Counted from the stretch's first letter, positions 42,797 through 52,609 are shown. The stretch: 64,000 nt of DNA from Streptomyces capitiformicae (GCF_002214185.1 NZ_CP022161.1:3719767-3783766), one strand, 5' to 3'. Notes: generated by a model not told the origin, from the sequence alone. Translations and numbers: made by a program.

Positions 42797-44533
42797 TCAG
42801 GTCGTCGACCGCCGCCGACGCGCCCCCGGCCGCCGCTCACTGGGCCGGGTAACCGGATCCCCCGCCTCCACGGCCGCGGCCCGCCGCCGCAAGCCGAAGT
42901 CGGCCAGCGCCTCAGCCAGCTTGTGCACGGACGGCTCGGGGGCCATCACATCCACCCGAAGCCCATGCTCCTCGGCGGTCTTGGCGGTAGCCGGACCGAT
43001 ACAAGCGATCACCGTCACGTTGTGCGGCTTCCCGGCAATACCCACCAGATTCCGCACAGTGGAAGACGACGTGAAGAGCACGGCATCGAACCCGCCCCCC
43101 TTGATCGCCTCCCGAGTCTCAGCCGGCGGCGGCGAAGCCCGAACCGTCCGATAAGCCGTGACGTCGTCGACCTCCCACCCGAGCTCGATCAGCCCGGCCA
43201 CCAACGTCTCCGTGGCGATGTCGGCCCGAGGCAGGAACACCCGGTCAATGGGGTCGAACACCGGATCGTAGGGAGGCCAGTCCTCCAGCAACCCCGCCGC
43301 GCTCTGCTCCCCGCTGGGCACCAGATCCGGCTTCACGCCGAAGGCGACGAGCGCCTTGGCCGTCTGCTCCCCCACCGCCGCGACCTTGATCCCGGCGAAG
43401 GCCCGCGCATCGAGCCCGTACTCCTCGAACTTCTCCCGCACGGCCTTGACCGCGTTCACCGAGGTGAAGGCGATCCACTCGTACCGCCCGGTCACGAGCC
43501 CCTTGACGGCCCGTTCCATCTGCTGCGGCGTACGCGGAGGCTCGACGGCGATCGTCGGCACCTCGTGCGGCACGGCGCCGTAGGACCGCAGTTGGTCGGA
43601 GAGCGAGGCGGCCTGCTCCTTCGTACGCGGTACGAGAACCCGCCACCCGAACAGGGGCTTGCTCTCGAACCACGACAACTGGTCGCGCTGGGCCGCGGCG
43701 GAACGCTCGCCGACCACGGCTATCACCGGCCGCCCGCCCTCCGGCGAGGGCAGCACCTTGGCCTGCTTCAACGTCTGGGCGATGGTGCCCAGCGTCGCGG
43801 TCCAGGTCCGCTGCCGGGTCGTCGTACCGGCGACGGTCACGGTCAGCGGCGTATCGGGCTTGCGCCCGGCGGCGACCAGCTCACCGGCCGCCGCGGCCAC
43901 GGTCTCCAGCGTCGCCGAGACGACGACCGTGCCGTCCGAGGCGCCGACCTCGGTCCAGCACCGGTCGGAGGCGGTACGGGCGTCCACGAACCGGACGTCG
44001 GCGCCCTGCGCGTCCCGCAGCGGTACACCGGCGTACGCGGGCACGCCCACCGCGGTCGCCACGCCGGGCACGACCTCGAACGGCACACCCGCGGCGGCGC
44101 ACGCCAGCATCTCCTCGGTGGCGTACGTGTCGAGCCCGGGGTCCCCGGACACCGCACGCACGACCCGCTTGCCGCCCCGCGCGGCCTCCATGACAAGATG
44201 TGCCGCATCCCGCACAGCGGGTGCACCAACGGTCGTTGACGCGCCGTCAACAACCGTCAGCTGAGGCGTGCCCGTGCCCGAAAACGTGTCCGCGACGGAC
44301 ACCGCGTTGGGGGACGGGGACGGCGGCGGGCTCGAATCGGTGTCGAGCAGGGCGACGCCGGAGCGGGCATGCACACGTACGACGTCGAGCACGTCGTGCT
44401 CGGCGACGAGAACGTCCGCGTTCGCCAGCGCCTCGACGGCGCGCAGTGTCAGCAGTCCCGGATCCCCGGGTCCGGCACCGAGGAAGGTGACGTGCCCGTG
44501 TTCCGGACCGGCGGGAAGGGTGGTGGGGCTCAA
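42797..44533 (-). CDS. hemD: Bifunctional uroporphyrinogen-III C-methyltransferase / synthase
   Basis: 578 aa fusion. Residues ~15-270 are a tetrapyrrole methylase (CobA-like) domain: VTFLGAGPGDPGLLTLRAVEAL and VVPGVATAVGVPAYAGVPL. Residues ~300-560 are uroporphyrinogen-III synthase: WRVLVPRTKEQAASLSDQL and FTSVNAVKAVREKF. The methylase half looks degenerate around TPLTVTVAGTT, so it may be inactive. The gene overlaps hemC by 4 bp, last in rex-hemACD. It cyclises hydroxymethylbilane and may feed sirohaem. Confidence 0.93.
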   Translation of the reverse strand: MSPTTLPAGPEHGHVTFLGAGPGDPGLLTLRAVEALANADVLVAEHDVLDVVRVHARSGVALLDTDSSPPPSPSPNAVSVADTFSGTGTPQLTVVDGASTTVGAPAVRDAAHLVMEAARGGKRVVRAVSGDPGLDTYATEEMLACAAAGVPFEVVPGVATAVGVPAYAGVPLRDAQGADVRFVDARTASDRCWTEVGASDGTVVVSATLETVAAAAGELVAAGRKPDTPLTVTVAGTTTRQRTWTATLGTIAQTLKQAKVLPSPEGGRPVIAVVGERSAAAQRDQLSWFESKPLFGWRVLVPRTKEQAASLSDQLRSYGAVPHEVPTIAVEPPRTPQQMERAVKGLVTGRYEWIAFTSVNAVKAVREKFEEYGLDARAFAGIKVAAVGEQTAKALVAFGVKPDLVPSGEQSAAGLLEDWPPYDPVFDPIDRVFLPRADIATETLVAGLIELGWEVDDVTAYRTVRASPPPAETREAIKGGGFDAVLFTSSSTVRNLVGIAGKPHNVTVIACIGPATAKTAEEHGLRVDVMAPEPSVHKLAEALADFGLRRRAAAVEAGDPVTRPSERRPGARRRRSTT

Positions 44534-45498
44534 TGTGCTCGCTCCCCCATCAGACCGGCCGCGCCCTTAGCGAGCATCTCGGCGGCGAGTTCACGGCCGA
44601 GCGCCATTGCTTGGTCGTACGTCTCGGGCACGGGACCGGTGGTGGACAGCTGCACCAGCGTCGAGCCGTCGGTCGTGCCGACGACGCCGCGCAGGCGCAT
44701 CTCCTTGACAGTCTGCCCGTCGGCCAGAAGGTCGGCGAACGCACCTACAGGTGCGCTGCAACCGGCCTCCAGGGCGGCGAGCAGGGACCGCTCGGCGGTC
44801 ACGGCGGCCCGAGTGTACGGGTCGTCGAGCCCGGCGAGCGCGGCGATCAGCTCCGCGTTGTCGGCGGCGCATTCGATCGCCAGTGCCCCCTGGCCGGGGG
44901 CGGGCAAAACGGTGTCGACCGAAAGGAAGTCGGTCACTTCATCAATGCGCCCGATCCGGTTCAGTCCGGCGGCGGCCAGAACGACGGCGTCCAGCTCACC
45001 CTTCCGCACATACCCGATCCGGGTGTCCACGTTGCCGCGGATCGGCACGGTCTCGATGGTCAGCCCGTGGTTGCGGGCGTACGCGTTCAGCTGCGCCATC
45101 CGCCGAGGCGAACCGGTACCGACGCGGGCGCCCTCCGGCAGCTGCTCGAAGGCGAGGCCGTCCCGGGCGACCAGTACGTCCCGCGCGTCCTCCCGCACCG
45201 GCACGGCGGCCAGCACCAGGTCGGCGGGCTGTGTGGTGGGCAGGTCCTTGAGCGAGTGCACGGCGAAGTCGACCTCGCCGCTCAGCAGCGCGTCGCGCAG
45301 CGCGGTGACGAACACACCCGTGCCGCCGATCTGCGCCAGGTGCTCGCGGGAGACATCGCCGTACGTCGTGATCTCCACGAGTTCGACGGGTCGTCCGGTC
45401 AGGCCGCGCACGGCGTCCGCCACCTGCCCGGACTGGGCCATGGCGAGTTTGCTGCGCCTCGTCCCGAGCCTCAGTGCCCTCTGTTGCGGCTCACTCAT
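44530..45498 (-). CDS. hemC: Hydroxymethylbilane synthase (porphobilinogen deaminase)
   Basis: 322 aa. It polymerises four porphobilinogens to hydroxymethylbilane. LRLGTRRSKLAMAQ opens domain 1, VHSLKDLPT carries the catalytic Asp, and Cys247 in LEAGCSAPVG holds the dipyrromethane cofactor. The ATG at 45498 overlaps the hemA stop (ATGA), and its own stop overlaps hemD, so the operon is coupled. An open frame upstream of 45498 is not coding. Confidence 0.95.
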   Translation of the reverse strand: MSEPQQRALRLGTRRSKLAMAQSGQVADAVRGLTGRPVELVEITTYGDVSREHLAQIGGTGVFVTALRDALLSGEVDFAVHSLKDLPTTQPADLVLAAVPVREDARDVLVARDGLAFEQLPEGARVGTGSPRRMAQLNAYARNHGLTIETVPIRGNVDTRIGYVRKGELDAVVLAAAGLNRIGRIDEVTDFLSVDTVLPAPGQGALAIECAADNAELIAALAGLDDPYTRAAVTAERSLLAALEAGCSAPVGAFADLLADGQTVKEMRLRGVVGTTDGSTLVQLSTTGPVPETYDQAMALGRELAAEMLAKGAAGLMGERAH

Positions 45499-47231
45499 GA
45501 TCGCCCTCGGTTCTCGGCGTCGTTCTCGGTGGTCTTGCTGTCCTCGGCCCGGGACACGGCAGCGACCGTCTCCTGGTCCAGGTCGAACAGGGTCCGCAGC
45601 GCGTCCGCGTACCCGGCGCCGCCGGGCTCGGCCGCGAGTTGCTTGACCCGTACGGTCGGCGCGTGCAGCAGCTTGTCGACGACGCGCCGCACGGTCTGGG
45701 TGATCTCGCCGCGGTGCTTGTCGTCGAGCCCCGGCAGCCGGCCCTCCAGGCGGGCGATCTCGCTCGCGACGACCTCGGCGGCCATGGCCCGCAGCGCCAC
45801 GACGGTCGGTGTGATGTGCGCGGCCCGCTGAGCGGCGCCGAACGCGGCGACCTCGTCCGAAACGATCCGCCGCACCATGTCCACGTCGGCGGCCATCGGA
45901 GCGTCCGCCGAGGCCTCGGCGAGCGACTCGATGTCGACCAGCCGTACGCCCGCCAGCCGGTGCGCGGCCGCGTCGATGTCCCGGGGCATCGCCAGGTCCA
46001 GCAGCGCCAGCACGGGCGCGGGCCGGGGCACCTCGACGACCGGCTCGGGCCTGCGCAGCTCGGTGATCCGTCCGGTGCGGGCCACCGTCGCGGCGAGCGC
46101 GGTGATCAGCTCGGCGTCGGCGGCGGGGGTCCGTCGCCGGTCCCGGATGTCGACCGTGGCGTTGTCGACCCAGGCCGCGTGCTGCTCCAGCGTCGCCGCG
46201 TCCATCCCGGCCACCGCGGCCTCCCCGAGCACGGAGAAGCCACCGCCCTGCACGGCTCCGGCGGAGAGGTCGAGCGGACAGTTCTCGTCGGTGCCGACAG
46301 ACGTGGGGGGCAGCACGGGCCGTATATGCGTACGGGTCTCCGGTGCGCCGGGCGTGCCCTCGGGCACCCGGCCCTCGACCGCCGCCGCGACCACGTCGGC
46401 GGTGAGGACCAGACCCGTGGCGCCCGTGCACGAGACGACGACATCGGCACGGGTCAGCTCGGCCGGCACCGACTCCATCGGCACCGCGCGGGCCAGCACG
46501 TCCGTTTCGCCCGACTCGGTAAGACGTTGTCCATATTGCTCTCCGAGCAGGAGAGCGAGCCGCTCGGCACGGTCGTACGTCCGGTTGGCGATCACGATCT
46601 CGGCGACGCCCGCCCGCGCGAGCGTGGCGGCGGCCAGCGACGACATCGACCCGGCGCCGATGACGACGGCCCGCTTGCCCGCGGCCCAGCTCTCGACGTC
46701 CGCGCCGGCGGTGAACTGCTCCAGACCGAAGGTCACCAACGACTGCCCGGCCCGGTCGATTCCGGTCTCGGAGTGCGCCCGCTTACCGACCCTCAGGCCC
46801 TGCTGGAACAGGTCGTTCAGCAGCCGCCCGGCGGTGTGCGTCTCCTGCGCGCCGGCCAGCGAGTTCTTGATCTGTCCGAGGATCTGCCCCTCGCCGACGA
46901 CCATGGAGTCGAGCCCACAGGCCACGGAGAACAGATGGTGGACGGCCCGGTCCTCGTAGTGCACGTACAGGTAGGGCGTCAGCTCGTCGAGCCCCACCCC
47001 GCTGTGCTGGGCGAGCAGCGTGGACAGCTCGGCGACGCCCGCGTGGAACTTGTCCACGTCCGCGTAGAGCTCGATGCGGTTGCAGGTGGCGAGCACGGCG
47101 GCCTCGGCGGCCGGCTCGGCGGCGACCGTGTCCTGAAGCAACTTGATCTGCGCGTCCGGGGACAGCGCGGCCCGCTCCAGCACACTCACCGGAGCACTGC
47201 GGTGGCTCAGCCCGACGACCAGGAGACTCAT
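45495..47231 (-). CDS. hemA: Glutamyl-tRNA reductase
   Basis: 578 aa. It reduces glutamyl-tRNA to glutamate-1-semialdehyde, the committed C5-pathway step. LLVVGLSHRSAPV starts the catalytic domain, Cys50 in ATCNRIE is the nucleophile, VVGEGQILGQ is present, VIGAGSMSSLAA is the NADPH site. A ~75-residue insert in the middle (with VPEGTPGAPETRTHIRP) is longer than in E. coli enzymes, which is usual in actinobacteria. The start overlaps the rex stop by 4 bp. Confidence 0.95.
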   Translation of the reverse strand: MSLLVVGLSHRSAPVSVLERAALSPDAQIKLLQDTVAAEPAAEAAVLATCNRIELYADVDKFHAGVAELSTLLAQHSGVGLDELTPYLYVHYEDRAVHHLFSVACGLDSMVVGEGQILGQIKNSLAGAQETHTAGRLLNDLFQQGLRVGKRAHSETGIDRAGQSLVTFGLEQFTAGADVESWAAGKRAVVIGAGSMSSLAAATLARAGVAEIVIANRTYDRAERLALLLGEQYGQRLTESGETDVLARAVPMESVPAELTRADVVVSCTGATGLVLTADVVAAAVEGRVPEGTPGAPETRTHIRPVLPPTSVGTDENCPLDLSAGAVQGGGFSVLGEAAVAGMDAATLEQHAAWVDNATVDIRDRRRTPAADAELITALAATVARTGRITELRRPEPVVEVPRPAPVLALLDLAMPRDIDAAAHRLAGVRLVDIESLAEASADAPMAADVDMVRRIVSDEVAAFGAAQRAAHITPTVVALRAMAAEVVASEIARLEGRLPGLDDKHRGEITQTVRRVVDKLLHAPTVRVKQLAAEPGGAGYADALRTLFDLDQETVAAVSRAEDSKTTENDAENRGRS

Positions 47232-47983
47232 GCCGGCATCACGGCGGGGACATCCCCGTCCGGTCCTTTCCCTGCCTCCTTGGGAGCCAGCGGCACGGCC
47301 CCGGTCTCACCCGCGGCCTCCTCACCGGCCTTGCGCTGCTCGTGGAAGGCGAGGATCTGCAGCTCGATCGAGAGATCCACCTTGCGTACGTCGACACCGT
47401 CCGGCACGGAGAGAACGGTGGGCGCGAAGTTCAGGATGGACGTGACACCCGCGGCGACGAGCCGGTCACAGACCGGCTGCGCGGCACCGGCGGGAGTGGC
47501 GATCACACCGATCGACACCCCGTTGTCCTCGACGATCTTCTCCAGGTCGTCCGAGTGCTGGACCGGCATCCCCGCGACCGGCTTCCCCGCCATCGCCGGA
47601 TCGGCGTCGATCAGCGCCGCGACCCGGAATCCACGGGACGCGAACCCGCCGTAGTTGGCCAGCGCCGCGCCGAGGTTACCGATACCGACGATCACGACCG
47701 GCCAGTCCTGGGTCAGCCCCAGCTCACGCGAGATCTGGTAGACGAGATACTCGACGTCGTAGCCGACCCCCCGCGTCCCGTAGGAACCCAGGTACGAGAA
47801 GTCCTTGCGCAGCTTCGCGGAGTTGACCCCGGCCGCGGCCGCCAGTTCCTCGGATGAAACGGTGGGTACCGAGCGCTCCGACAACGCGGTCAGGGCACGG
47901 AGGTACAGCGGAAGCCTGGCGACGGTGGCCTCGGGAATCCCTCGGCTACGGGTCGCCGGTCGGTGAGTTCGGCCAGTTGCCAC
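47228..47983 (-). CDS. rex: Redox-sensing transcriptional repressor Rex
   Basis: 251 aa. The N-terminal winged helix (PEATVARLPLYLRAL, SSEELAAAAGVNSAKLRKDFS) binds operator DNA. The C-terminal Rossmann domain (PVVIVGIGNLGAALANYGGF) binds NADH, which releases Rex. It matches the well studied S. coelicolor protein almost residue for residue over the core. The GTG start has CAGGAG upstream. First gene of rex-hemACD; the Rex site lies ~75 bp upstream. Confidence 0.97.
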   Translation of the reverse strand: MATGRTHRPATRSRGIPEATVARLPLYLRALTALSERSVPTVSSEELAAAAGVNSAKLRKDFSYLGSYGTRGVGYDVEYLVYQISRELGLTQDWPVVIVGIGNLGAALANYGGFASRGFRVAALIDADPAMAGKPVAGMPVQHSDDLEKIVEDNGVSIGVIATPAGAAQPVCDRLVAAGVTSILNFAPTVLSVPDGVDVRKVDLSIELQILAFHEQRKAGEEAAGETGAVPLAPKEAGKGPDGDVPAVMPA

Positions 47984-48397
47984 GGTGCTCCTGCGGGTAG
48001 AGCGGGGCTGCGGGCGGTCATGCGTCCCCAGACCGCCCCGTCGACAGCAGGCTATGTCTTTGTGAACGCGTGCACAAAGATGGTGTCCGATTTGCCCGGC
48101 CAACGTGACCGGGGTCACGCACACGCGACGCACGCGCACGGAACCGGCACACGCGTGCCTTCGTTCCTCACCAGACGCCTTGCTAGACGGGGGCAAAACA
48201 GCACACTCTCCTCACGACATCCCGCCCCCGAGACCAACCAGCCCATCGATCCTAAGCGACTTTTGGGACCACTTGGACTGGTCGGTCAGGTCACATCTGG
48301 GTCATGACTGTGCGACGACCGTGCGACAGAGATACGACACGAATACGCCAGAGCTTCGCTCGAGCTGTGTCGGAGCCACGCCAGGGCCACGCCAGGG
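47984..48397. other. rex promoter region and long intergenic gap
   Basis: 414 bp between rex (-) and the divergent-ended glutaredoxin gene stop. It carries the Rex operator at 48058-48079 and, beyond it, no convincing gene. ACGCACGCGCACGG-type low-complexity sequence lies around 48120. Confidence 0.6.
48058..48079. promoter_or_regulatory. Rex operator
   Basis: CTTTGTGAACGCGTGCACAAAG is a near-perfect palindrome matching the Rex consensus TGTGAACnnnTTCACA with one changed base. It is ~75 bp upstream of the rex GTG start, as expected for autoregulation of rex-hemACD. Confidence 0.85.
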
Positions 48398-48688
48398 CTA
48401 CGTCAGGGCTTTGCGAAGACGGTCCTCGTTCACGCGCCAGAAGGTGTGCTGCGCGCCGTCCACCAGCACCACCGGGATCTGCTCCCAGTACTGCCGGTGC
48501 AGTTCCTCGTCCTGGGTGATGTCCTTCTTCTCCCAGGGCACCCCGAGCTCACCGCACACCTTCTCGATCACCACCTGCGCGTCATCGCACAGATGACACC
48601 CCGGCTTCCCGATCAACGTGACGAGCCGCTCACGAGGACTCCTCGACGCCCTCGACGCCCGCCGAAACATGGCACTCATGCCGGCCAT
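48398..48688 (-). CDS. Glutaredoxin family protein
   Basis: 96 aa thioredoxin-fold protein. The redox motif GKPGCHLC (Cys31, Cys34) is followed by DDAQVVIEKV, and IPVVLVDG carries the cis-Pro. It may reduce disulfides, possibly with mycothiol as reductant in actinobacteria. Start chosen at ATG 48688 with AGGTGGG upstream; ATGs at 48679 and 48670 are alternatives. Downstream of it is the rex promoter region. Confidence 0.85.
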   Translation of the reverse strand: MAGMSAMFRRASRASRSPRERLVTLIGKPGCHLCDDAQVVIEKVCGELGVPWEKKDITQDEELHRQYWEQIPVVLVDGAQHTFWRVNEDRLRKALT

Positions 48689-48828
48689 TGTCGCCCACCT
48701 GTCACCCACCCGTTCCGCACGCGGACGCGCCGGTTGGATCACTTCTTTAACGACACGGTCGTGGAGAGTTCACAGCCTGCAAACCTCTCGACTCCGGAAG
48801 TACCGAACAGACTGGCTATGCTCACGAC

Positions 48829-49767
48829 ATGGCCGCTCTCGGATGGCTCACTCCCCGTAGGCGCTCCGCCACGGCGCGGAGCGTTTTGGCAGGCGAGGCC
48901 TCGGCGGAGGCAGCGCGCAAGTCCTCCCAGGAGTTGGAGGACGTCGCCCCCGCGCCCGACACCGCTGCCCAGGAACCGGAGTTCCCGGTCCTCGGCGACG
49001 ACAAGGCCGCGGCGTTCTTCGACCTCGACAACACCGTCATGCAGGGCGCCTCCCTGTTCCACTTCGGCCGGGGCCTGTACAAGCGGAAGTTCTTCGAGAC
49101 GCGCGACCTCGCCCGATTCGCCTGGCAGCAGGCCTGGTTCAGGCTGGCGGGGTCCGAGGACCCCGAGCACATGCAGGACGCCCAGAACTCCGCGCTCTCC
49201 ATCGTCAAGGGCCACCGCGTCGCCGAACTGACGATCATCGGCGAGGAGATCTACGACGAGTACATGGCCGAGCGCATCTGGCCGGGCACCCGGGCCCTCG
49301 CCCAGGCCCACCTGGACGCCGGCCAGAAGGTCTGGCTGGTCACCGCGGCCCCCGTCGAGATCGCCCAGGTGATCGCCCGCCGCCTGGGCCTGACCGGCGC
49401 CCTGGGGACGGTGGCCGAGTCCGTCGACGGCGTCTACACCGGCAAGCTGGTCGGCGAGCCCCTCCACGGCCCCGCGAAGGCGGAGGCGGTGCGCGCCCTG
49501 GCCGCGGCGGAGAGCCTGGACCTCTCCCGCTGCGCCGCGTACAGCGACTCCCACAACGACATCCCCATGCTCTCCCTCGTCGGGCACCCGTACGCCATCA
49601 ACCCCGACACCAAACTCCGCAAGCACGCCCGAGAGATGGACTGGCGGCTCCGCGACTACCGCACCGCCCGCAAGGCCGCCAAGGTAGGCCTCCCCGCGGC
49701 AGCAGGCGTAGGCGCGGTGGCCGGCGGCACAGTAGCGGCGATCGCGTTGCACCGCCGCCGCCGCTGA
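48829..49767 (+). CDS. HAD-IB family hydrolase (phosphoserine phosphatase-like)
   Basis: 312 aa. HAD motif I is FFDLDNTV (nucleophile Asp65, Asp67), motif II is VWLVTAAP, motif III Lys lies in GPAKAEAVRALA, motif IV is YSDSHNDIPML. A basic C-terminal tail with a hydrophobic Ala/Gly/Val stretch (AAAGVGAVAGGTVAAIAL) may anchor it to the membrane. The family includes phosphoserine and lysophospholipid phosphatases; the substrate is not defined. It precedes bldN by 416 bp. Confidence 0.88.
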   Translation: MAALGWLTPRRRSATARSVLAGEASAEAARKSSQELEDVAPAPDTAAQEPEFPVLGDDKAAAFFDLDNTVMQGASLFHFGRGLYKRKFFETRDLARFAWQQAWFRLAGSEDPEHMQDAQNSALSIVKGHRVAELTIIGEEIYDEYMAERIWPGTRALAQAHLDAGQKVWLVTAAPVEIAQVIARRLGLTGALGTVAESVDGVYTGKLVGEPLHGPAKAEAVRALAAAESLDLSRCAAYSDSHNDIPMLSLVGHPYAINPDTKLRKHAREMDWRLRDYRTARKAAKVGLPAAAGVGAVAGGTVAAIALHRRRR

Positions 49768-49769
49768 CT

Positions 49770-49875
49770 CTTTCAGGGGCGGCGGGGCTGTGACATATGC
49801 GGCCCCGCCACGGGGCGCGACCAGCCACAATCAACCCGCACCCGCCAACGAACCCCCACCCCCGAGCCATCAGGC
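49770..49875. repeat. Dispersed intergenic repeat, copy E
   Basis: TTTCAGGGGCGGCGGGGCTG, TATGCGGCCCCGCCACGGGG and CGACCAGCCACAATCAACCC blocks match copies B and D. It lies downstream of the HAD gene in the bldN upstream region. Confidence 0.75.
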
Positions 49876-50183
49876 GCGGGGGATTCCGGCTGTCATACCC
49901 CAGCTCACCCCCCGCCAGACCACTCCGTCCGCGCCTCGGCCACAACACGCCCCGGACCCAGACGGAACGTGAACCCAATCGATCAACAACCGATCACTCA
50001 GCGGCACTTGGACAGCCGTCAATCGGTAACAGAAGCGACGTAATCGATGATTTGAGCAACTGGGTGTAGCAGTGCCTGCACGAAGCGTTATTCTCCTCAG
50101 ACGCAAACCGGTACCCCTCCGTCGCTACGACGGGTGAATGGTCCCGTACTGCACGTGATGGAAGCTCTGCCTCTGGGAGTCCC
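49876..50183. promoter_or_regulatory. bldN upstream region
   Basis: About 300 bp with lower GC near 49980-50090 (CGTAATCGATGATTTGAGCA) that probably holds the bldN promoter. In S. coelicolor, bldN transcription is repressed by BldD; I could not pick out an unambiguous BldD box here. Confidence 0.4.
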
Positions 50184-51014
50184 GTGTACCCACACGTCGG
50201 GGTTGACGCCTCGGGCCTGGCTACGCTGCGCGCAGCAGTCAACGAACTGTTGTGCGGCTTCGTCCCCACCGCGTACGCCGTCCCCGCCCTCGCCTCCGCC
50301 ACCGCGCCCGCAGGCCCGTGCTACGCACTGGCCGACGGCATCGAACAGGGGTCGGCGCGCAGCGCCGTCGTTGGGGGGCGGAGGTCGGGTGACGGGCGGG
50401 AGGTGGGCAGACGAGGCCGTTCGGGATCCACCGCCACCACCACCCGCCGCCCTGCCGCCGACAGCGACAGCGCGCGCATGATGGACCTCGTCGAACGCGC
50501 CCAGTCCGGCGAGGCCGAAGCGTTCGGCCGTCTGTACGACCAGTACAGCGACACCGTCTACCGCTACATCTACTACCGCGTCGGCGGCAAGGCGACCGCC
50601 GAGGACCTCACCAGTGAGACGTTCCTGCGCGCCCTGCGCCGCATCGGCACCTTCACCTGGCAGGGCCGCGACTTCGGCGCCTGGCTGGTCACCATCGCCC
50701 GCAACCTGGTGGCCGACCACTTCAAGTCCAGCCGCTTCCGCCTCGAGGTCACCACCGGCGAGATGCTCGACGCCAACGAGGTCGAGCGCTCCCCCGAGGA
50801 CTCCGTCCTGGAGTCCCTCTCCAACGCCGCGCTCCTGGAGGCCGTACGCCGCCTCAACCCCCAGCAGCAGGAGTGCGTCACCCTCCGCTTCCTCCAGGGC
50901 CTCTCCGTTGCCGAGACCGCCCGCGTCATGGGCAAGAACGAGGGCGCGATCAAGACCCTCCAATACCGCGCGGTCCGCACCCTCGCCCGCCTCCTGCCGG
51001 ACGACGCCCGCTGA
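50184..51014 (+). CDS. bldN: ECF sigma factor BldN (pro-sigma with N-terminal extension)
   Basis: 276 aa. Region 2 starts near residue 97 (MMDLVERAQSGEAEAFGRLYDQYSDTVYRYIYYRVGG) and region 4 near 215 (NPQQQECVTLRFLQGLSVAETARVMGKNEGAIKTLQYRAVR). An ~90-residue N-terminal extension begins VYPHVGVDASGLATLR, as in S. coelicolor BldN, where it is processed away. It directs RNA polymerase to aerial-development genes including chaplins and rodlins. GTG start with GGGAG 4 nt upstream. Followed by rsbN. Confidence 0.95.
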   Translation: MYPHVGVDASGLATLRAAVNELLCGFVPTAYAVPALASATAPAGPCYALADGIEQGSARSAVVGGRRSGDGREVGRRGRSGSTATTTRRPAADSDSARMMDLVERAQSGEAEAFGRLYDQYSDTVYRYIYYRVGGKATAEDLTSETFLRALRRIGTFTWQGRDFGAWLVTIARNLVADHFKSSRFRLEVTTGEMLDANEVERSPEDSVLESLSNAALLEAVRRLNPQQQECVTLRFLQGLSVAETARVMGKNEGAIKTLQYRAVRTLARLLPDDAR

Positions 51015-51289
51015 GCCACACCCGACGGCACCGGGCCGCATCCGCCGAGCACGCCAAGCACGCACGCTCCGCGACACCCAACTCACCCTGCGTCGAAGTC
51101 CGTTGACTTCCCCGCACGATCATCCGCCGTCCGTAACCCAAGTGCCGCGCCGCTCGTTGTGCGGGATACAGGCTCCCTGTGGTCACACTTGACCGACACC
51201 GATCACTCGATCGTGTGGATCGGCCCAAGGCGTGCAACCCTCAGGACCCCCTGGGGAGTCGACCGTCATGACGAGAGGAGGTGCCGCCA

Positions 51290-52522
51290 GTGATCGCAAA
51301 CGTATCGGCACACCGGCGGGCGAACGCCTTCGCCCAGGCCCTGGAGGAGCTGTCCGACCGGGCCACGGCGGCCGAGCAGCCCGAAGAACCGGCACCGGCC
51401 CCGGCGGCGGAACAGACCGAGCAGGGCCGCCTGTTGACCCTGGCGACCGGTCTCGGCGAGCTGCCCAAGCCAGTGCTCGACCCCGAGGTCAAGGTCGTCC
51501 ATCGCGCCCAACTGGTGGCCGCGATGGAAGCCATGCTGCGGGACGGCACGGTGCCGGGAGGCGAGGCGGCGGACCCTTCGGTGCCGGAGCAGCGAGCGGG
51601 CAAGGCACGGGGCGCCCACCGGGCAAGCCCGCTGGGCAAGCTGCGACCACGTTCACGACTGACGAAGGGCCTCGCCGCGGGCGGGCTCAGCGTCGGTGTG
51701 GCCGCGGGAGCCTTCGGCGGGGTGGCCGCCGCCAGCTCGGACGCCCTGCCCGGTGACTCGCTCTACGGCCTCAAGCGCGGCATCGAGGACGTGAAGCTCA
51801 CCCTGGCCGACGAGAGCGACGACCGCGGCCGGCTCTACCTGGACCAGGCGTCCACCCGGCTCAGCGAGGCCCGCAGACTGATGGAGCGCGACCGCGGCGG
51901 ACAGCTCGACCACGAATCCGTCGGCGAGGTCCGCCGCGCCCTCACCGGCATGCGGCACGACGCCTCCGAGGGCCACCGCCTGCTGCACGAGGCCTTCCAG
52001 CGCGACCCCGACTCCCTGGGCCCCATCCAGGCTCTCTCGGCCTTCTCTCAGTCCCACCGGGAGGCGTGGGGCGCACTGCGCGACCGGCTGCCCGTGCAGC
52101 TCGGGGACGTCAGTCAGCAGGTCTCCTCGGTCTTCGACGCCATAGACGAAGAGGTCGCCCCGCACCAGTCGCTGCTGCCGCAGCCCCCCGCCCAGGGCGG
52201 CGACGGCAGGCAGCGCTCCACGGACTCCGGCGCCCCCGGCTCCACGGACCCCGGTCGGCCGGCCCCCACCAACCCCGGCGGCTCCACCGACGGCACCCAG
52301 GACAGCAGCGGCAACCCCAAGCCGTCCACCTCCGACAGCACAGCCGAAGGCCTCGTCGGCGGCACCACCGGCGACCTCCTGAACCCGCCTCTGGACGCCC
52401 CCGGCACCGTCTCCCCGTCCACCGACAAGAGCACCCCGACCACAGAACCCGACGTCACTCTCCCGCCCCTCCTCCCGGGCCTCGTCCCGAGCCTGGACAT
52501 CGACGGCGAGAACACGAACTAG
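51290..52522 (+). CDS. rsbN: Anti-sigma factor RsbN (DUF5667 protein)
   Basis: 410 aa. A cytoplasmic N-terminal sigma-binding region (HRRANAFAQALEELSDRA) is followed by a TM helix near residues 128-150 (GLAAGGLSVGVAAGAFGGVAAA). An extracytoplasmic helical DUF5667 domain comes next (GDSLYGLKRGIEDVKLTLA, LDQASTRLSEARRLM), then a Pro/Ser/Thr-rich tail. It sits downstream of bldN, as in S. coelicolor where RsbN inhibits BldN. The GTG at 51290 has GGAGG 8 nt upstream; the GTG at 51281 is too close. Confidence 0.92.
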   Translation: MIANVSAHRRANAFAQALEELSDRATAAEQPEEPAPAPAAEQTEQGRLLTLATGLGELPKPVLDPEVKVVHRAQLVAAMEAMLRDGTVPGGEAADPSVPEQRAGKARGAHRASPLGKLRPRSRLTKGLAAGGLSVGVAAGAFGGVAAASSDALPGDSLYGLKRGIEDVKLTLADESDDRGRLYLDQASTRLSEARRLMERDRGGQLDHESVGEVRRALTGMRHDASEGHRLLHEAFQRDPDSLGPIQALSAFSQSHREAWGALRDRLPVQLGDVSQQVSSVFDAIDEEVAPHQSLLPQPPAQGGDGRQRSTDSGAPGSTDPGRPAPTNPGGSTDGTQDSSGNPKPSTSDSTAEGLVGGTTGDLLNPPLDAPGTVSPSTDKSTPTTEPDVTLPPLLPGLVPSLDIDGENTN

Positions 52523-52534
52523 CCCGCTACGACG

Positions 52535-52569
52535 GTGGGGGCGCCCTTCTCGAAGAAGGGCGCCCCCAC
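52535..52569. terminator. Perfect terminator hairpin after rsbN
   Basis: GTGGGGGCGCCCTTCT pairs perfectly with AGAAGGGCGCCCCCAC around a CGA loop (16-bp stem). It separates rsbN from the convergent acyltransferase. Confidence 0.85.
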
Positions 52570-52609
52570 TCTGCACAGCTGCGGGCAATCGTGCCGCTGG
52601 GGCCCACCC